The notes under the pieces were generated by a model. It was not told the origin of the DNA. It searched no databases and worked only from the letters and a program-made list of their open reading frames with translations. From the NCBI RefSeq assembly GCF_001421515.1, contig NZ_LMKM01000012.1:178334-242333 (forward strand): a stretch of DNA of 64,000 nt, in the 5' to 3' direction. This DNA comes from Pedobacter sp. Leaf216. GTDB taxonomy: Bacteria > Bacteroidota > Bacteroidia > Sphingobacteriales > Sphingobacteriaceae. Shown in pieces: positions 9,355 to 20,300 of this stretch. The first letter of the stretch is position 1. Each line of letters opens with the position of its first letter. A program made the position numbers and the translations under genes.

Positions 9355-10188
9355 TTAGGGTTGTTTTTTATTGATTGTCCACTCAGATAGTTGGAAAACT
9401 CTACTTCCTCTGTTGGCTTTAATGTATAAACGATAGAATTTATAGGCTACAAAATTGTCGAAATAATATCTTTTGGTTACATTTCTTTCGCCTTGATTTG
9501 GCCAAGGACAAGTGGTTACCGTATGTAAATCGGTATATTGGATGCCATCTAACGATCCTTGCAAAATCCAATACCTTGGGTCTCTATCTTCGGCATCATT
9601 TCCTGAAGTTAGCGTATAAGCACCAACAACCTGTGGCGTTGCGAGTTCGAAAGTACACCTCTGGGTACCATCAAAACCTGCTTGCAAAAATTTGGTTTTA
9701 ATATCATTATCAACCAGTTTTTTCGATCCCTCATTAGAATCGGCACCTGCACCTGCTTCAAGGTTGACAGAATATTTACCGCCAATAGTTTGCATATAAT
9801 TTTCGCCAATTTTGGTTGGATCGAAATTAGGATCTACAATATTTAACAAGACCTCTTTAGAAGCTGAATAACCTTGTCCGTTTCTGGTGGTTAAAGTAAC
9901 CTTATATTTGCCTGGAAAACGATAAACATGTTTTGGATTAACTGCTACTGATGTACTATCATCGCCAAATTGCCAAAGCAATGTTTTATAATTGGTAGAG
10001 CTTCCGGTAAACTGATATTCTAAAAACTTGGTTGGGCTTGCTACCGCGTAATCAAAACCTGCTGTAGGTTTAGGTTCATCCACTACCGGGATCACCTCTT
10101 CTGCATCCTTCTTACACTTTACTGTTGTAATTACAATAAGTATTAAAAGAGATAGAATACTGAATAATCTTTTTGTGTTATTTTTCAT
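9355..10188 (-). CDS. PKD plus discoidin (F5/8 type C) lipoprotein
   Basis: 277 residues. The signal peptide ends in a lipobox-like VKCKK at about residue 24-26. A PKD domain (about 40-120) shows LLWQFGDDSTSVAVNPKHVY and YKVTLTTRNG. A C-terminal discoidin-like sandwich (about 135-277) shows DNDIKTKFLQAG, YTLTSGNDAEDRDPRYW and RVFQLSEW. The same C-terminal fold occurs in the fasciclin/discoidin lipoprotein at 21645-22754. Both domain types commonly bind carbohydrate at the cell surface, so it is probably an accessory binding protein. It is the last gene of the operon. Confidence 0.82.
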   Translation of the reverse strand: MKNNTKRLFSILSLLILIVITTVKCKKDAEEVIPVVDEPKPTAGFDYAVASPTKFLEYQFTGSSTNYKTLLWQFGDDSTSVAVNPKHVYRFPGKYKVTLTTRNGQGYSASKEVLLNIVDPNFDPTKIGENYMQTIGGKYSVNLEAGAGADSNEGSKKLVDNDIKTKFLQAGFDGTQRCTFELATPQVVGAYTLTSGNDAEDRDPRYWILQGSLDGIQYTDLHTVTTCPWPNQGERNVTKRYYFDNFVAYKFYRLYIKANRGSRVFQLSEWTINKKQP

Positions 10189-10201
10189 ATCTTATTAATA
10201 T

Positions 10202-11638
10202 TTAAGGTGTTGGAAATAATTGAGATTTTGGTATTACTCTTTTCGACAAGATATCCGGTACTTCAATTTCTAAATAAGCTTGCTGCCCACCTACATTTTC
10301 ACGGTGATGTGCCTCAATTGTATACCGTTTGCCGCGCTCTAAAAATATGGTGCCCTTACGTGTATCTTTATCCCATTGGGTGGTATAATCATTTACTAAG
10401 GCAACTCCGTTTACATATAATCTTGATCCATCATCCCAACGGGTTTGATAGAAGGTGTAAGTGCCACGTACCGGAGCCAAAAATTCACCTTTCCACCTGG
10501 TTGCAAAATTATCTCTGCTTAACTGCGTTCCGCTGGTATTTTTGACATTATCCGGCCATCCATCACCACTAAAGTTAATGGTTTCATCAACCCTTGTTAC
10601 AAATGGTGCACGCCCGTCATCCGGATCCAATTGTGTATTGGTATAATATTTTGCAGTTAAACCAGTCCCGTTTCCGGTGATATAAGAATTGTTATCCAAA
10701 TTTACATTCGGATCTATCACCACAATTAACTTGCTTTTTGTTGGATGAATTACGTGGTTTGTTGCATCGCTGATATTTAAAGCAAATGCAAATTTTTTAT
10801 TTGCAACAATATTCGCATCAAATACAGGCCATGGGATCTGAAGCCTTACGGTTGCACTTGTTGCTCCTGTAGCAAATCGAACTAAAGTATCAAGTAAATA
10901 ATCTTTCGCTGCCAGATGGATTGCATCCGCAGGTAAAGTTCCTCTTCCCACCAAAGTGGCAATGGTATCTATGTTCTCTTTGATTTTAACATTGAATGCT
11001 GTAGACGGCTGGTTTTCCAAACTTATTGTAAGCGGTATGGTTACTCCTGCCGGACCTATAATGTACTTGCCTTGATAAACCACGGTATAAGTACCACCCC
11101 CATTTAAGCTTAAATAATGGATATCAGTTGGTTTTAACAACTCGGCAGTATTAATTATCACTACAATAGTAGATTTACCCGCTGCAATTTTATTTCCTTT
11201 GCCCGGGGCCGAAAGTTTTAAGGCAAAAACAACCTTTTTACCATAATTACGTTCCAATACTGACCTGCGTACAATGGCAATACCCTCGCTGTTATCTGTT
11301 CCAAAGGCTACGTTGATTACGTTCGGATATTCTACTCCGGCTGATGGCATAAGTATGCCATTCGTAATTGAACCATTTTTTATTAACTGGGTAACGGTAT
11401 CGTTATTTAAAGTTAAACCAACCTGAAATGCTTCTTCTGCAATTCCTGTTAGGGAAATCTTGAAAGGGACTTTAACAAATTCATTGTCGATAGAAACATT
11501 TCCGGCTACAATGCCATCTCCTGTAATACTCCTGGTATTGGGATCGGGGAGTTTCAAATCCTCTACCTGTGATTTGCGGCAAGAATAAACACCAATGATG
11601 CTTAGGCTTACCAATGCGATGTATATAATTTTTTTCAT
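10202..11638 (-). CDS. DUF1735-like plus PA14 domain lipoprotein
   Basis: 478 residues with a lipobox (IGVYSCRK, Cys about residue 20). The N-terminal two thirds carry two related beta-rich segments (VPFKISLTGIAEEAFQVGLTL and IPLTISLENQPSTAFNVKI) of the DUF1735 type found in Sus-locus surface proteins. The C-terminal PA14 domain (about 335-470) is recognised by GLTAKYYTNTQL, YTFYQTRWDDGSRLYVNG and RYTIEAHHRENVGG. PA14 domains bind glycans, so a surface glycan-binding role is likely. Only 13 bp separate its stop from the next start, consistent with one operon. Confidence 0.8.
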   Translation of the reverse strand: MKKIIYIALVSLSIIGVYSCRKSQVEDLKLPDPNTRSITGDGIVAGNVSIDNEFVKVPFKISLTGIAEEAFQVGLTLNNDTVTQLIKNGSITNGILMPSAGVEYPNVINVAFGTDNSEGIAIVRRSVLERNYGKKVVFALKLSAPGKGNKIAAGKSTIVVIINTAELLKPTDIHYLSLNGGGTYTVVYQGKYIIGPAGVTIPLTISLENQPSTAFNVKIKENIDTIATLVGRGTLPADAIHLAAKDYLLDTLVRFATGATSATVRLQIPWPVFDANIVANKKFAFALNISDATNHVIHPTKSKLIVVIDPNVNLDNNSYITGNGTGLTAKYYTNTQLDPDDGRAPFVTRVDETINFSGDGWPDNVKNTSGTQLSRDNFATRWKGEFLAPVRGTYTFYQTRWDDGSRLYVNGVALVNDYTTQWDKDTRKGTIFLERGKRYTIEAHHRENVGGQQAYLEIEVPDILSKRVIPKSQLFPTP

Positions 11639-11667
11639 TTTATGATATGTTAATTATCGAATAATCC

Positions 11668-13371
11668 TTACTGATCTAACCAAACTCGGCCATCTAACCT
11701 CCAAGATTGCTTATTGGCAATTTTTAACCAGTTTATAACCTGTGCTGGTATATCTGAAGTTTGCGGAACAAATATGGCCAGTGTTTCTGGTGCTGGCGGG
11801 CAGATTAAATCGTTAAAATTTTCCCAGGTATAAATTCCCTGAAATTTGAAATCATGTGCCTGAGAACTCAAGTCGGCCATAATGTTACCGTTACCATCAG
11901 TTGCAGGCCAGTATCCTACCAAGAAATTAAAGTATGGATGGCTCTGATCAATAGAGGTTTGACAGGCATAATTACTGATCATTCCATCTGGAACAGAAAA
12001 TTTAAAGAAACGGATATCACTTACATATACATCAGGCTCTCCATGGCCATTGCCGTTTAAATAACCTAATTTTAGGGAATTTGAGTTTGCTAATGAACCT
12101 GATCCGGTAATTTCTTCTTCATTATTAAAGCTACCGTTGGTATAGGTACGAACAAATCTTTGGCCATTACGCACCTCGATTTTAGCGGTTAAATTTGTCC
12201 ATTTTCCTTTGCTAAAACTGCCTCCCCTACATTGATGGTAATCTCCATCCTTGGTACCTCTCCATTCGAAATACCAATAATCTTCTTCCAGATAAATTAC
12301 CCAACCCACACTTGGGTGACCGCTAGACCACTCGTTACGTTTACCCAAAACACTTGGCCAGAAAAATTTTTCTTCATTCTTTTTAACCTTAAGCTCTATG
12401 GTTACTTTTGTGGTATCGTCTATATTGTAAACAGTCGCATCAACGCTATCAATTTGCGCCCTAACATCTTTCCCTTTAAAGCGGATTGTTTTACCTAGGT
12501 ACCGGTTTCCGGTAAATGGCTTGGTAAGAATCCGTTTGCTATATGTTGGCGTATAATAAATAACAAATGAGTTGGCTTTAGGCTGGCTAAAAATGGTTTG
12601 ATCATCGGCATTTGGGGGCAAGGTAAACTGGCCGCCTGCACTTGATGCAATAACAACCAACCATTGTTCATTATTGTAATTTGGTCGTTTTGTTAAAGCG
12701 GCCAAAATTTCACCTACCGAAGTATCGAATTTTTCGATAGCTGTTTTATAAGCCGGAAAAGAAATGTCGTACCCGGATGCTGCTCCTGCTGCATTAATCC
12801 CAGTAAAATGGCCCACAACAACAGTTGCTGTATCGCTGTTTAAGTTACTTATCAATCCTGCTTTTACGGCATCATCATTTGCCACCAGGCTACTTACATC
12901 AGCTCCTGTTGTTAATGATTTAAATACAGTTGATGAAGTGTAGGTAACAATTTTACTTTTTGCACTCGTTTCTTTAATTCTGTTAAAAATTATTGGATAA
13001 TTCTGCAGGTCGTTATTGGTTAGCGCATCAGTTGTAACTTGATGTTTATCTTTTGAAACACCGGTTAACATATTGGCCCAATTGGTTGCATTTGCGGCTG
13101 CATCAAGGTCGCTTAACCCCACCCAACTGTAAATGGAGTGTGGTAAAATTGCATCGATATTTGGTGTATTGGCATCTAAAACAGATTGGCCCCTTGCCCC
13201 ATCAACAATTAAATAGAGCACCTTACGGTTTCCGTATTTTACAGTTGTGGTATCGTTGGCATTCTTATCTCCAATTGTTCTGTCGAACTCCTTATTACAA
13301 GAAAATATAGCCGTAGTGATTATTGCTGCGATTAAGCCAATCAATAATTTATATTTTTTCATCATACTCAT
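11668..13371 (-). CDS. DUF4983-type lipoprotein with degenerate alkaline-phosphatase fold and LamG-like domain
   Basis: 567 residues, lipobox FSCNK near residue 25. Residues about 45-275 follow the alkaline phosphatase/phosphodiesterase fold: a first metal aspartate in VLYLIVDGARG and a nucleophile region TNWANMLTGVSKDKH. The later metal ligands are missing. Where active relatives have DxxGH and DHG, this protein has HFTGINAAGAASGYD and VIASSAGGQFT. A concanavalin/LamG-like domain follows (about 320-480, with GWVIYLEEDYWYFEWRG and LKLGYLNGNG), and a short alkaline-phosphatase-like tail closes the protein. It is probably a non-catalytic surface binding protein in this Sus operon. The domain naming (DUF4983) is from memory of the family. 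Confidence 0.75.
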   Translation of the reverse strand: MSMMKKYKLLIGLIAAIITTAIFSCNKEFDRTIGDKNANDTTTVKYGNRKVLYLIVDGARGQSVLDANTPNIDAILPHSIYSWVGLSDLDAAANATNWANMLTGVSKDKHQVTTDALTNNDLQNYPIIFNRIKETSAKSKIVTYTSSTVFKSLTTGADVSSLVANDDAVKAGLISNLNSDTATVVVGHFTGINAAGAASGYDISFPAYKTAIEKFDTSVGEILAALTKRPNYNNEQWLVVIASSAGGQFTLPPNADDQTIFSQPKANSFVIYYTPTYSKRILTKPFTGNRYLGKTIRFKGKDVRAQIDSVDATVYNIDDTTKVTIELKVKKNEEKFFWPSVLGKRNEWSSGHPSVGWVIYLEEDYWYFEWRGTKDGDYHQCRGGSFSKGKWTNLTAKIEVRNGQRFVRTYTNGSFNNEEEITGSGSLANSNSLKLGYLNGNGHGEPDVYVSDIRFFKFSVPDGMISNYACQTSIDQSHPYFNFLVGYWPATDGNGNIMADLSSQAHDFKFQGIYTWENFNDLICPPAPETLAIFVPQTSDIPAQVINWLKIANKQSWRLDGRVWLDQ

Positions 13372-13401
13372 CCTAATTTATATTTTGGTTAGCTTAATCT
13401 A

Positions 13402-15021
13402 TTATTCGATGGTTACCCTAATAATGTGATACAATGGTAAATTATCAAAACGATAAAATTCGCCGATTAACAATAATGCTTTTTTACCATCTGCAGATTT
13501 TGTTTCTATAACATCAGATAATTTTCCTGTAAACGGACCTGTTGCATTGTATCCTTTTGCCAATGTACCTGATGGCGTTAAAACCATAAAACCGTTTCTG
13601 GTAATAGCTCCATATTTTATAAAAGATCCGCTCACCACAATTAATCCGTTATTAAGCTGTTTCGCAAAACTAGGATAGCCTCCTTCAAATGATCTTGAAG
13701 AGAATGTTTCATCTAAAGTCCCGTTATCATTTAGTACGGCCAAACCAAATGCTGGTTTACCATTATATTGGCTAAAAATTCCGGTAATTACATATTTTTT
13801 TGTAGTTGCATTATATACACACGAAATTATGGAGTTATCTGCTCCTGAGCCAGGAGTAAAAGTAGGATCAATGTTTCCATCAGGGTTTAACCTCACAATG
13901 CGATTGGCCGGCTGACCATCAAACGTATTAAAATTACCGAATACAACCAGTTTTTCAAGCTTTTCTGCATCGGTATGCATATAAGTATACGAACGTCCGT
14001 TTGCACTTTCTTTTCCCTTATTGGTAACGGTGTTAAAACGGAATGTTTTATCAAGACTGCCATCTAAATTAAAGCGTAAAATCTGTCGAATTTCTGTACT
14101 GTCCAATATTACAGTATCCCTTGATAAATCGTAATTAAACTTATCGTAAGTTCTTTTTACGTAAAACCTAAAATCGCCGGTTGCTAAAATTTTTCCCTGG
14201 TGTTTGTATACACGGTCAATATAACCATTTGTACCACCGTTAAACTTCGGAAACCACTTTTGCGTAACAGTGTCGGTTGCTGTTGGTTTTCTTTTAGTCT
14301 GAATTTTTACAGTGTCAATTGCTCCGCTTGTAAACAAACTGGTAATGTTGCTGATGTTATCAGCACGCTGGTTAAATCCGCTAAAGCCACCTGCTACAAT
14401 AAAACGGTTACCAATTTCTACAATACTGGATAAGCCTCCATTTGCACCTTTTCCGGTACGGAATGTACGGTCATATTCACCATCAATTGATGTTCTGGCG
14501 ATTCGGTTAATTGGAACTACACCACCTTTATTATCGAAGTTGGTAAAATTACCAACAACAATTGCCCGTCCATCAAGCATTTCGTAAAACTGGCTTACAT
14601 ACCCATTAGTACCGGCCGTAGCTTTAAAAGTAGGGTCGACCTGGATAAGGCCGGTTACGGTAAATGTTGGGCCAATAAATAATTGATCGCCAATGGCGAT
14701 AGACGTAACGCCTGTACTTCCAGTTTCAGGAACTTTAACTTTTATTTCAGTAGCGGTTACACTAAGTACTTCGCCTTTTTCGCCATTGAACATAAAGCTC
14801 AACTGATCTTTATATTTATCAAAGCCAGATGCTTTAATGGTTACTGTTGTACCCACCAGCCCTACTGCCGGAACAGGGATATCAGTTTGCGAAATGGCCA
14901 CACCCAGGGGTGATTTTGCATCTGCATAAGGATCGGGGATCACTTCATCTGCTTTTTTACATCCTTGAAAGCTAAAAGCAATCAAAGTGATTATTGCGAG
15001 TATAAATTTAATATTTTTCAT
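13402..15021 (-). CDS. IPT/TIG plus DUF5122-type beta-propeller lipoprotein (DUF5008-like)
   Basis: 539 residues with a lipobox at FQGCKK. An IPT/TIG-type immunoglobulin fold covers about residues 40-125 (GTTVTIKASGFDKYKDQLSFMFNG). The rest is made of repeated propeller blades with the pattern GNFTNFDNKGG, RIARTSIDGEYDRTF, LNPDGNIDPTFTPGSGADN and LNDNGTLDETF. Such repeats make an extracellular binding platform. No catalytic motif is evident. It is in the operon between the DUF4983 and fasciclin genes. Confidence 0.78.
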   Translation of the reverse strand: MKNIKFILAIITLIAFSFQGCKKADEVIPDPYADAKSPLGVAISQTDIPVPAVGLVGTTVTIKASGFDKYKDQLSFMFNGEKGEVLSVTATEIKVKVPETGSTGVTSIAIGDQLFIGPTFTVTGLIQVDPTFKATAGTNGYVSQFYEMLDGRAIVVGNFTNFDNKGGVVPINRIARTSIDGEYDRTFRTGKGANGGLSSIVEIGNRFIVAGGFSGFNQRADNISNITSLFTSGAIDTVKIQTKRKPTATDTVTQKWFPKFNGGTNGYIDRVYKHQGKILATGDFRFYVKRTYDKFNYDLSRDTVILDSTEIRQILRFNLDGSLDKTFRFNTVTNKGKESANGRSYTYMHTDAEKLEKLVVFGNFNTFDGQPANRIVRLNPDGNIDPTFTPGSGADNSIISCVYNATTKKYVITGIFSQYNGKPAFGLAVLNDNGTLDETFSSRSFEGGYPSFAKQLNNGLIVVSGSFIKYGAITRNGFMVLTPSGTLAKGYNATGPFTGKLSDVIETKSADGKKALLLIGEFYRFDNLPLYHIIRVTIE

Positions 15022-15054
15022 TGTTTTATATCTTGAGGTAAAACCTGTTATGAC

Positions 15055-15795
15055 TTATTTTGTGGGATCAGACGGAGCTAAACCACTAAAATATACGTCG
15101 CTGTAAAAATCATCGCGGTTAAATCCAAAATAGGCGCCGTTCACTATATCATTAAAGGCTAAAGCATGTACTACACCATTGGTAGGTTTTATATCTGATG
15201 ATGATACTTTATTTATACGCCAATCATCATTAGGCTTTGAAGCATCTGGTATATAAGTTAAATTTAGTTGGCGGTACCCGATGTATTTGATATTGTTTGC
15301 GGTGGCATAGGTTACGCCAATGTTGGCAATGTTGCCTGCAAGCGAATAGTATAAGCCACCCGGATAAACTGTCCTCACATCAAAATCTATCTGTTGATAG
15401 TCTTTTAACCTGTTTACCCCTTTAAACATATAGCGCATTAAATATTTTTTCCATATCGCCGGGCTAATCTGATCCAAAGTTTTAACGGTATCTTTTCCTG
15501 AGTAATAAAGAAAATTATTTAACCCATCAGTTCTAATTGTTCCAATTGTTCTTTTAATAACATCATCATCAAATGCAAAAAAAGTGAAGTCATCATTAGA
15601 AAACGTACTTTCCAAACCCGCCAGCTTTACAATTTTAGCTACAGTATCAAAAGGAACTTTTTTAGCCTGCAGGTACTGAAGCATGTTACCTTTAAAATTA
15701 GGATCAGCCAATCCTCCATCACGATAATATTCATCACGTTTACAAGCATTTAATATAAGCAGTACAGCAGCACAAGCAAAAATTAGCTTTTTCAT
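15055..15795 (-). CDS. Fasciclin-domain lipoprotein
   Basis: 246 residues from the ATG at 15795. I prefer this start because it leads straight into a lipoprotein signal (MKKLIFACAAVLLILNACKR); a start further upstream would overlap the SusD gene and put 16 non-signal residues in front. The body contains a fasciclin fold with DTVAKIVKLAGLESTFSNDD, FTFFAFDDDVIKRT and a C-terminal KPTNGVVHALAFND, the usual H2 motif region. Fasciclin lipoproteins are frequent partners of SusD in this phylum and are thought to be surface adhesion or binding modules. Confidence 0.82.
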   Translation of the reverse strand: MKKLIFACAAVLLILNACKRDEYYRDGGLADPNFKGNMLQYLQAKKVPFDTVAKIVKLAGLESTFSNDDFTFFAFDDDVIKRTIGTIRTDGLNNFLYYSGKDTVKTLDQISPAIWKKYLMRYMFKGVNRLKDYQQIDFDVRTVYPGGLYYSLAGNIANIGVTYATANNIKYIGYRQLNLTYIPDASKPNDDWRINKVSSSDIKPTNGVVHALAFNDIVNGAYFGFNRDDFYSDVYFSGLAPSDPTK

Positions 15796-15814
15796 ATATC
15801 TTTTATTATAATAA

Positions 15815-17338
15815 TTAATTACCACCATTAACCCAGTATTCATTCAGTTTCATAAATGGATTATTGTTCACAGCATCTGAGCTGATGGGCCAGGTCCAGG
15901 CACCACGACTAAATTTATCTGATGTAAGTACATTGTAAGAAAACTGACTGTTTAAAATTCTTTTGGTTCTAACCAGATCGAAGTAATGGTGGCCTTCGCC
16001 GATAAGCTCTCTAGATCTTTCGTAGAAGATAAAATCTTTCAGTTCTGAGCCTCCGCCACCACTGTATTTTGTTGCTTGTGCACGCTCTCTTACTTTATTC
16101 ACCAATACAATGGCCGCTGCATCTTCTCCTAAATTGGCAAGGGCTTCTGCATAAAGCAGCAATTCGCCGCCGTACCTGAAAATCATAAAAGTATTATCAG
16201 GGTTGGCATCTTCCTCACCAACAATGAAGGAGTTTTTTGCATATTTCAACAACATGAACTTTCCGTTATCAGCAAAAATATCTTCGTTAAACCAGGTGGT
16301 TATTCTTTTATCACTACCATCCTGAAAAATTTTCTGCATATACTCTCCCCTGTAATAAGCAAAACTTACACGGTGGGTATACTCGGGCCTTTTATATGGG
16401 TAATGCAAAAACATATCGGCAATTGGCGCAACGTTCAATACTGCATCTCCATAATTGATACTTTGATAAAATTCAAACAAACTTTCTTCTGAACGACCTT
16501 TGATCACGGTTGACCATTCGCTAAGCGGCAATAACCGATAGGCATTACTGGCAACCAGTTCTTTACCTAAATCTGCGGTAGCCTCATAATATTTTTTTGC
16601 ATTTGCATTGTCGAAACCGGCATTCCACATATTCATTTCCATCATTAAGGCAATAATGCTGCCTCTACTTGCCCGTACACCTTTTAAAGCAGGATCGCTA
16701 TAAGTAAATGGAATTTCGTTTTTATGGCTATTTAAATCGGCGATGCATTTATTCAGTACAGAAACAAAATTTTCACGTGGTAATGAGGTAGAGTGAAATG
16801 CATCTGTATAGTAAACAACATCTCCAAATAACCGTACCATGGTGAAATAGCAAAGTGAGCGGATAAAAGCAGCCTCAGCTTTAAACTGTCCTTTTTCGGT
16901 ATCGTTAACGCCTGGTACGCCCTCATCTAATTTTGCAATTAGGATGTTTGCACCTTGAATGGCCCTGTAATAACCTGTCCAATTTGTTATTCTATCAAAA
17001 TTGTAGTAATCCCAGGGCTGCCCTCTTCTGATTAGATTTAATATATCGTTTCTGCCCAAATATTCTACATATTCTCGCGATGGGGCATTATCAGACTGGC
17101 TTTCGTGCAGCACTTCACCTGACCTATATTCTCCAACCGCACCAACATAGTGTGTTTCGTTTATTTTACTAAAAACAATCCTCGATAAATCGTAAATATT
17201 GGCAACAACATCTTCTTTAGACTGGAAATAGTTGTTACCCGTTAATTTATCCAAAGGCTGTACGTTTAAAAACTTTTTACATGAAGGCAAGCAAAAAGAT
17301 GCCGCAATAACTAAAGTGTAAATGATAACTTTTTTCAT
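15815..17338 (-). CDS. SusD/RagB-family nutrient-binding lipoprotein
   Basis: 507 residues. Signal peptide with lipobox CLPSCKK and the opening FLNVQPLDKLTGNNYFQSKEDV typical of SusD. The TPR-rich helical core includes AEAAFIRSLCYFTMVRLFGDV, and the C-terminal region has LLYAEALANLGEDAAAIVLVNKVRERA and FIFYERSRELIGEGHHYFDLVR. It forms the lid on the SusC receptor encoded just before it (11-bp gap) and captures the ligand at the cell surface. Start ATG at 17338. Confidence 0.95.
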   Translation of the reverse strand: MKKVIIYTLVIAASFCLPSCKKFLNVQPLDKLTGNNYFQSKEDVVANIYDLSRIVFSKINETHYVGAVGEYRSGEVLHESQSDNAPSREYVEYLGRNDILNLIRRGQPWDYYNFDRITNWTGYYRAIQGANILIAKLDEGVPGVNDTEKGQFKAEAAFIRSLCYFTMVRLFGDVVYYTDAFHSTSLPRENFVSVLNKCIADLNSHKNEIPFTYSDPALKGVRASRGSIIALMMEMNMWNAGFDNANAKKYYEATADLGKELVASNAYRLLPLSEWSTVIKGRSEESLFEFYQSINYGDAVLNVAPIADMFLHYPYKRPEYTHRVSFAYYRGEYMQKIFQDGSDKRITTWFNEDIFADNGKFMLLKYAKNSFIVGEEDANPDNTFMIFRYGGELLLYAEALANLGEDAAAIVLVNKVRERAQATKYSGGGGSELKDFIFYERSRELIGEGHHYFDLVRTKRILNSQFSYNVLTSDKFSRGAWTWPISSDAVNNNPFMKLNEYWVNGGN

Positions 17339-17349
17339 AATAAATATTT

Positions 17350-20300
17350 TTAGTTGCCTGTATTAAGTTCTAAGTTTAAACCAATATTATAGGTACGTGG
17401 TACAGGATATCCATTTGAAATATCGCGCCCTAATGCGGTTACATTTTCTGGATTTGGACCACTATACTTAGAAAAGGTAATTAAGTTATTGGTTGAACCA
17501 AATATCCTTAAATTGGCAAGTCCGAATCTGCGTATCAACTTTTTATCGAACATATAAGAAAGCGTTAAATTGTTGATTTTCAGGTACGAACCACTTTCTT
17601 GCCATAAGGTTTGATCGGCTCTTAATGGCTGTATACTTCCGTAGCGGGCAAAATCATAAGGGTATGGGTACTTGGCTACATCACCAGGTGATTGCCAGAT
17701 GTTTAAATCACCTAAAGGCACTACCGCATTTAATGCAAAAGGATCTTTCATAATGGCAATACGATCGGCAAGGGCATTATTCAAAATTGTTCTGTCTGCG
17801 GTATAACTTGCATACATATTTAAGCCCCAGTTTTTATACCTCATGGTAAATGATAAACCCCCTGTAAACAATGGCTGTGAGTTTCCGGTAATTTCGTAAT
17901 CTCTTCCATCCAGGATGTAATCGCCATTTACATCTTTTAAAATCGGGTCTCCTCCATAAAAGAAGGTATTGTTGGTTTGGTACCTTTTTCCGGTAACCGG
18001 ATCTACAGGTACATCACCATCCGTGCGGTAAACACCCTGGTTAATTCTTAAATAGTTGGAAAGAGTATTTCTACCCACACGGAAAACATTATGTTGCAGG
18101 TAACTGGAACCATCAAAGCGGATATATTGACCGTTATATTCTTCAGGCAATTTTAAAAGCACATCGCGGTTATAAGCGCCGTTTACTGAAAATGACAAAT
18201 CAAAATCTTTACTGGTAATGGCTTTCACATTTAGACTGATCTCGGTACCATAATTTGCAATTCCTAAATCGTTGCTTGATAATTTGTTAAAACCTGTAGT
18301 ATTGGATAAAATACGATCGAACAATAAATTATCTACTTTTTTGAAATAAGTATCAACAACGATCGAGAATCTGTTCAGGAAACCGATATCAAGCCCCAAA
18401 TTGTATTGACTTGTTGTAGTTGGCTTTAATGCCGGGTTTGGAATTAAATCGTAATCTATACCAATGGTTTGGGTATTGTTGTAATTTCCATTAAGGTTGT
18501 AAATACCATAAATACTTTGAAGATTACCTGTTGGCACAATATTTTGCCCCCAGGTTAACCTTAAACTACCATAATCCAACCATTTTTTATCGGTTAACCA
18601 GTTTTCTTTGTTAAAGTTCCACCTTAAACCAACTGATGAGTTTTTAGAATATGGATTTTCTAAACCGCTTGATGATGTACCATCCAAACGGTAAGAAAAT
18701 TCAGCAACATATTTTTTGTCGTAATCGTAGGATAATGAGCCTGCGAATGAGGCAATTGTAGCATTTCTATAGCTACTTAAAACCCCACCACCTCTTGAAT
18801 AAAAACCATCAATACCAATTGGGCCCTGAAGCTGATCATTCGGAATTCTCTCCTGCCGACTTATTGACGATTGTGAGCCTTGTTTATAGATCTCATTAAA
18901 CGTGTTGATAAAGAAATTATGTTTTTCGCCAATCGATGTTGCATAAGTAATGGCATTTCTATTGTACAACTGGAAATTTCTTCCATTATAATCATACAGT
19001 TTGGCAAACTGTCCGTTTGCCGCAGCAGGTGTAAATGTGGTTTCAGTATCTGATGTATAATCGTAACTCAAGGTTGATGAAGCTGCCAAACCCGGAATAA
19101 ATTCATAGCGGGCATCAATATTTGCTCTTAAATTTCGAGAGTTATTATCATTTAAAGTTTGTAAGGCCGATAATACCCCACCAGATGCCTGATAAAATGA
19201 TGGTGGCGGCAAAAGTGTTGAGGCCTGCCCGTTGGCAGCTACTCCCGATTGAAGTAAACCGGCACCGTTACCTTTATTTTGTTTACCAACTGAACCGTTA
19301 ACAAAACCGAAAAATCTAAATTTATCATTCGGTTTAAACTCCATGTTCATGTTTAAATTATAGCGGTTGTAACCTGTGTTTTTAATAACACCTTTTTCGG
19401 AATAATAACCCATATTGGCTTTGTAATTAAACTTTTGATCACCGCCATCTAAAGCCAGGTTATGACTTTGGTTAAAGGTAGTTTGGTAAAATACATCCTG
19501 CCAATTGGTAGAATTATTCCAATAGGCATTTAAGCTATCGGCAAGAAAAGGTGTATTACTTATTCCCCTGATTTGATTAATGGTTTGAGCATTTAAAATG
19601 ATCTGCTGAATTTTTAATGAACGCTCGGAATTACCACCTAAGGTTTCGCGTAATTTTGGTGGAGAATTAACGAAAAAGTTAGATACGTATTTAATACGTG
19701 GCACTTTAGAGTTACCTCTTTTTGTAGTGATAATAATTACACCATAAGCACCTCTCGATCCATACATGGAGGTTGCCTGTGCATCTTTCAGGATCTGGAT
19801 ATTTTCGATATCTTCCTGAGGGATTAATGAAAGCGGACTAACTCCCGGACCTTGTGTTTGAAAACCAAATTCAGCTGCTTTATCTGCATCCAAAGGCACA
19901 CCATCAATAATATACAGTGGCGATGTAGGTTGCAGAAATGAATCGTTACCGCTACCGGATATACTTAAACTCGACAAACCACGAAGCTGTACCGATCCTC
20001 TAAAACCCGGAGCACCCGTATTGTTCTGGATATTTAATCCCGGTACTTTACCCTGTAATAAGGTTTCTATATTGGATACAGGTACATCTGCTACATCTTT
20101 ATTGGTTAGCACGGTTACCGAACCGGCAGTAGTTTCTTTTGGCCTATTTTGATAAGCTACAATGATAACATCGTTCAGATCTTTACGGTCTTCGCTAATG
20201 GTAACTGTAATATTTGTTTGATTGGTAATTTTAACCGATGAGGTGTTGTAACCTAAAAATTTAAATAAAAGTGTGCCTCCAACAGGTACATTTACAGAAA

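Noticed and set aside
15796..15843. Upstream start for the fasciclin lipoprotein
   Set aside because: It overlaps the SusD gene and puts a non-signal stretch before a perfect lipoprotein signal.
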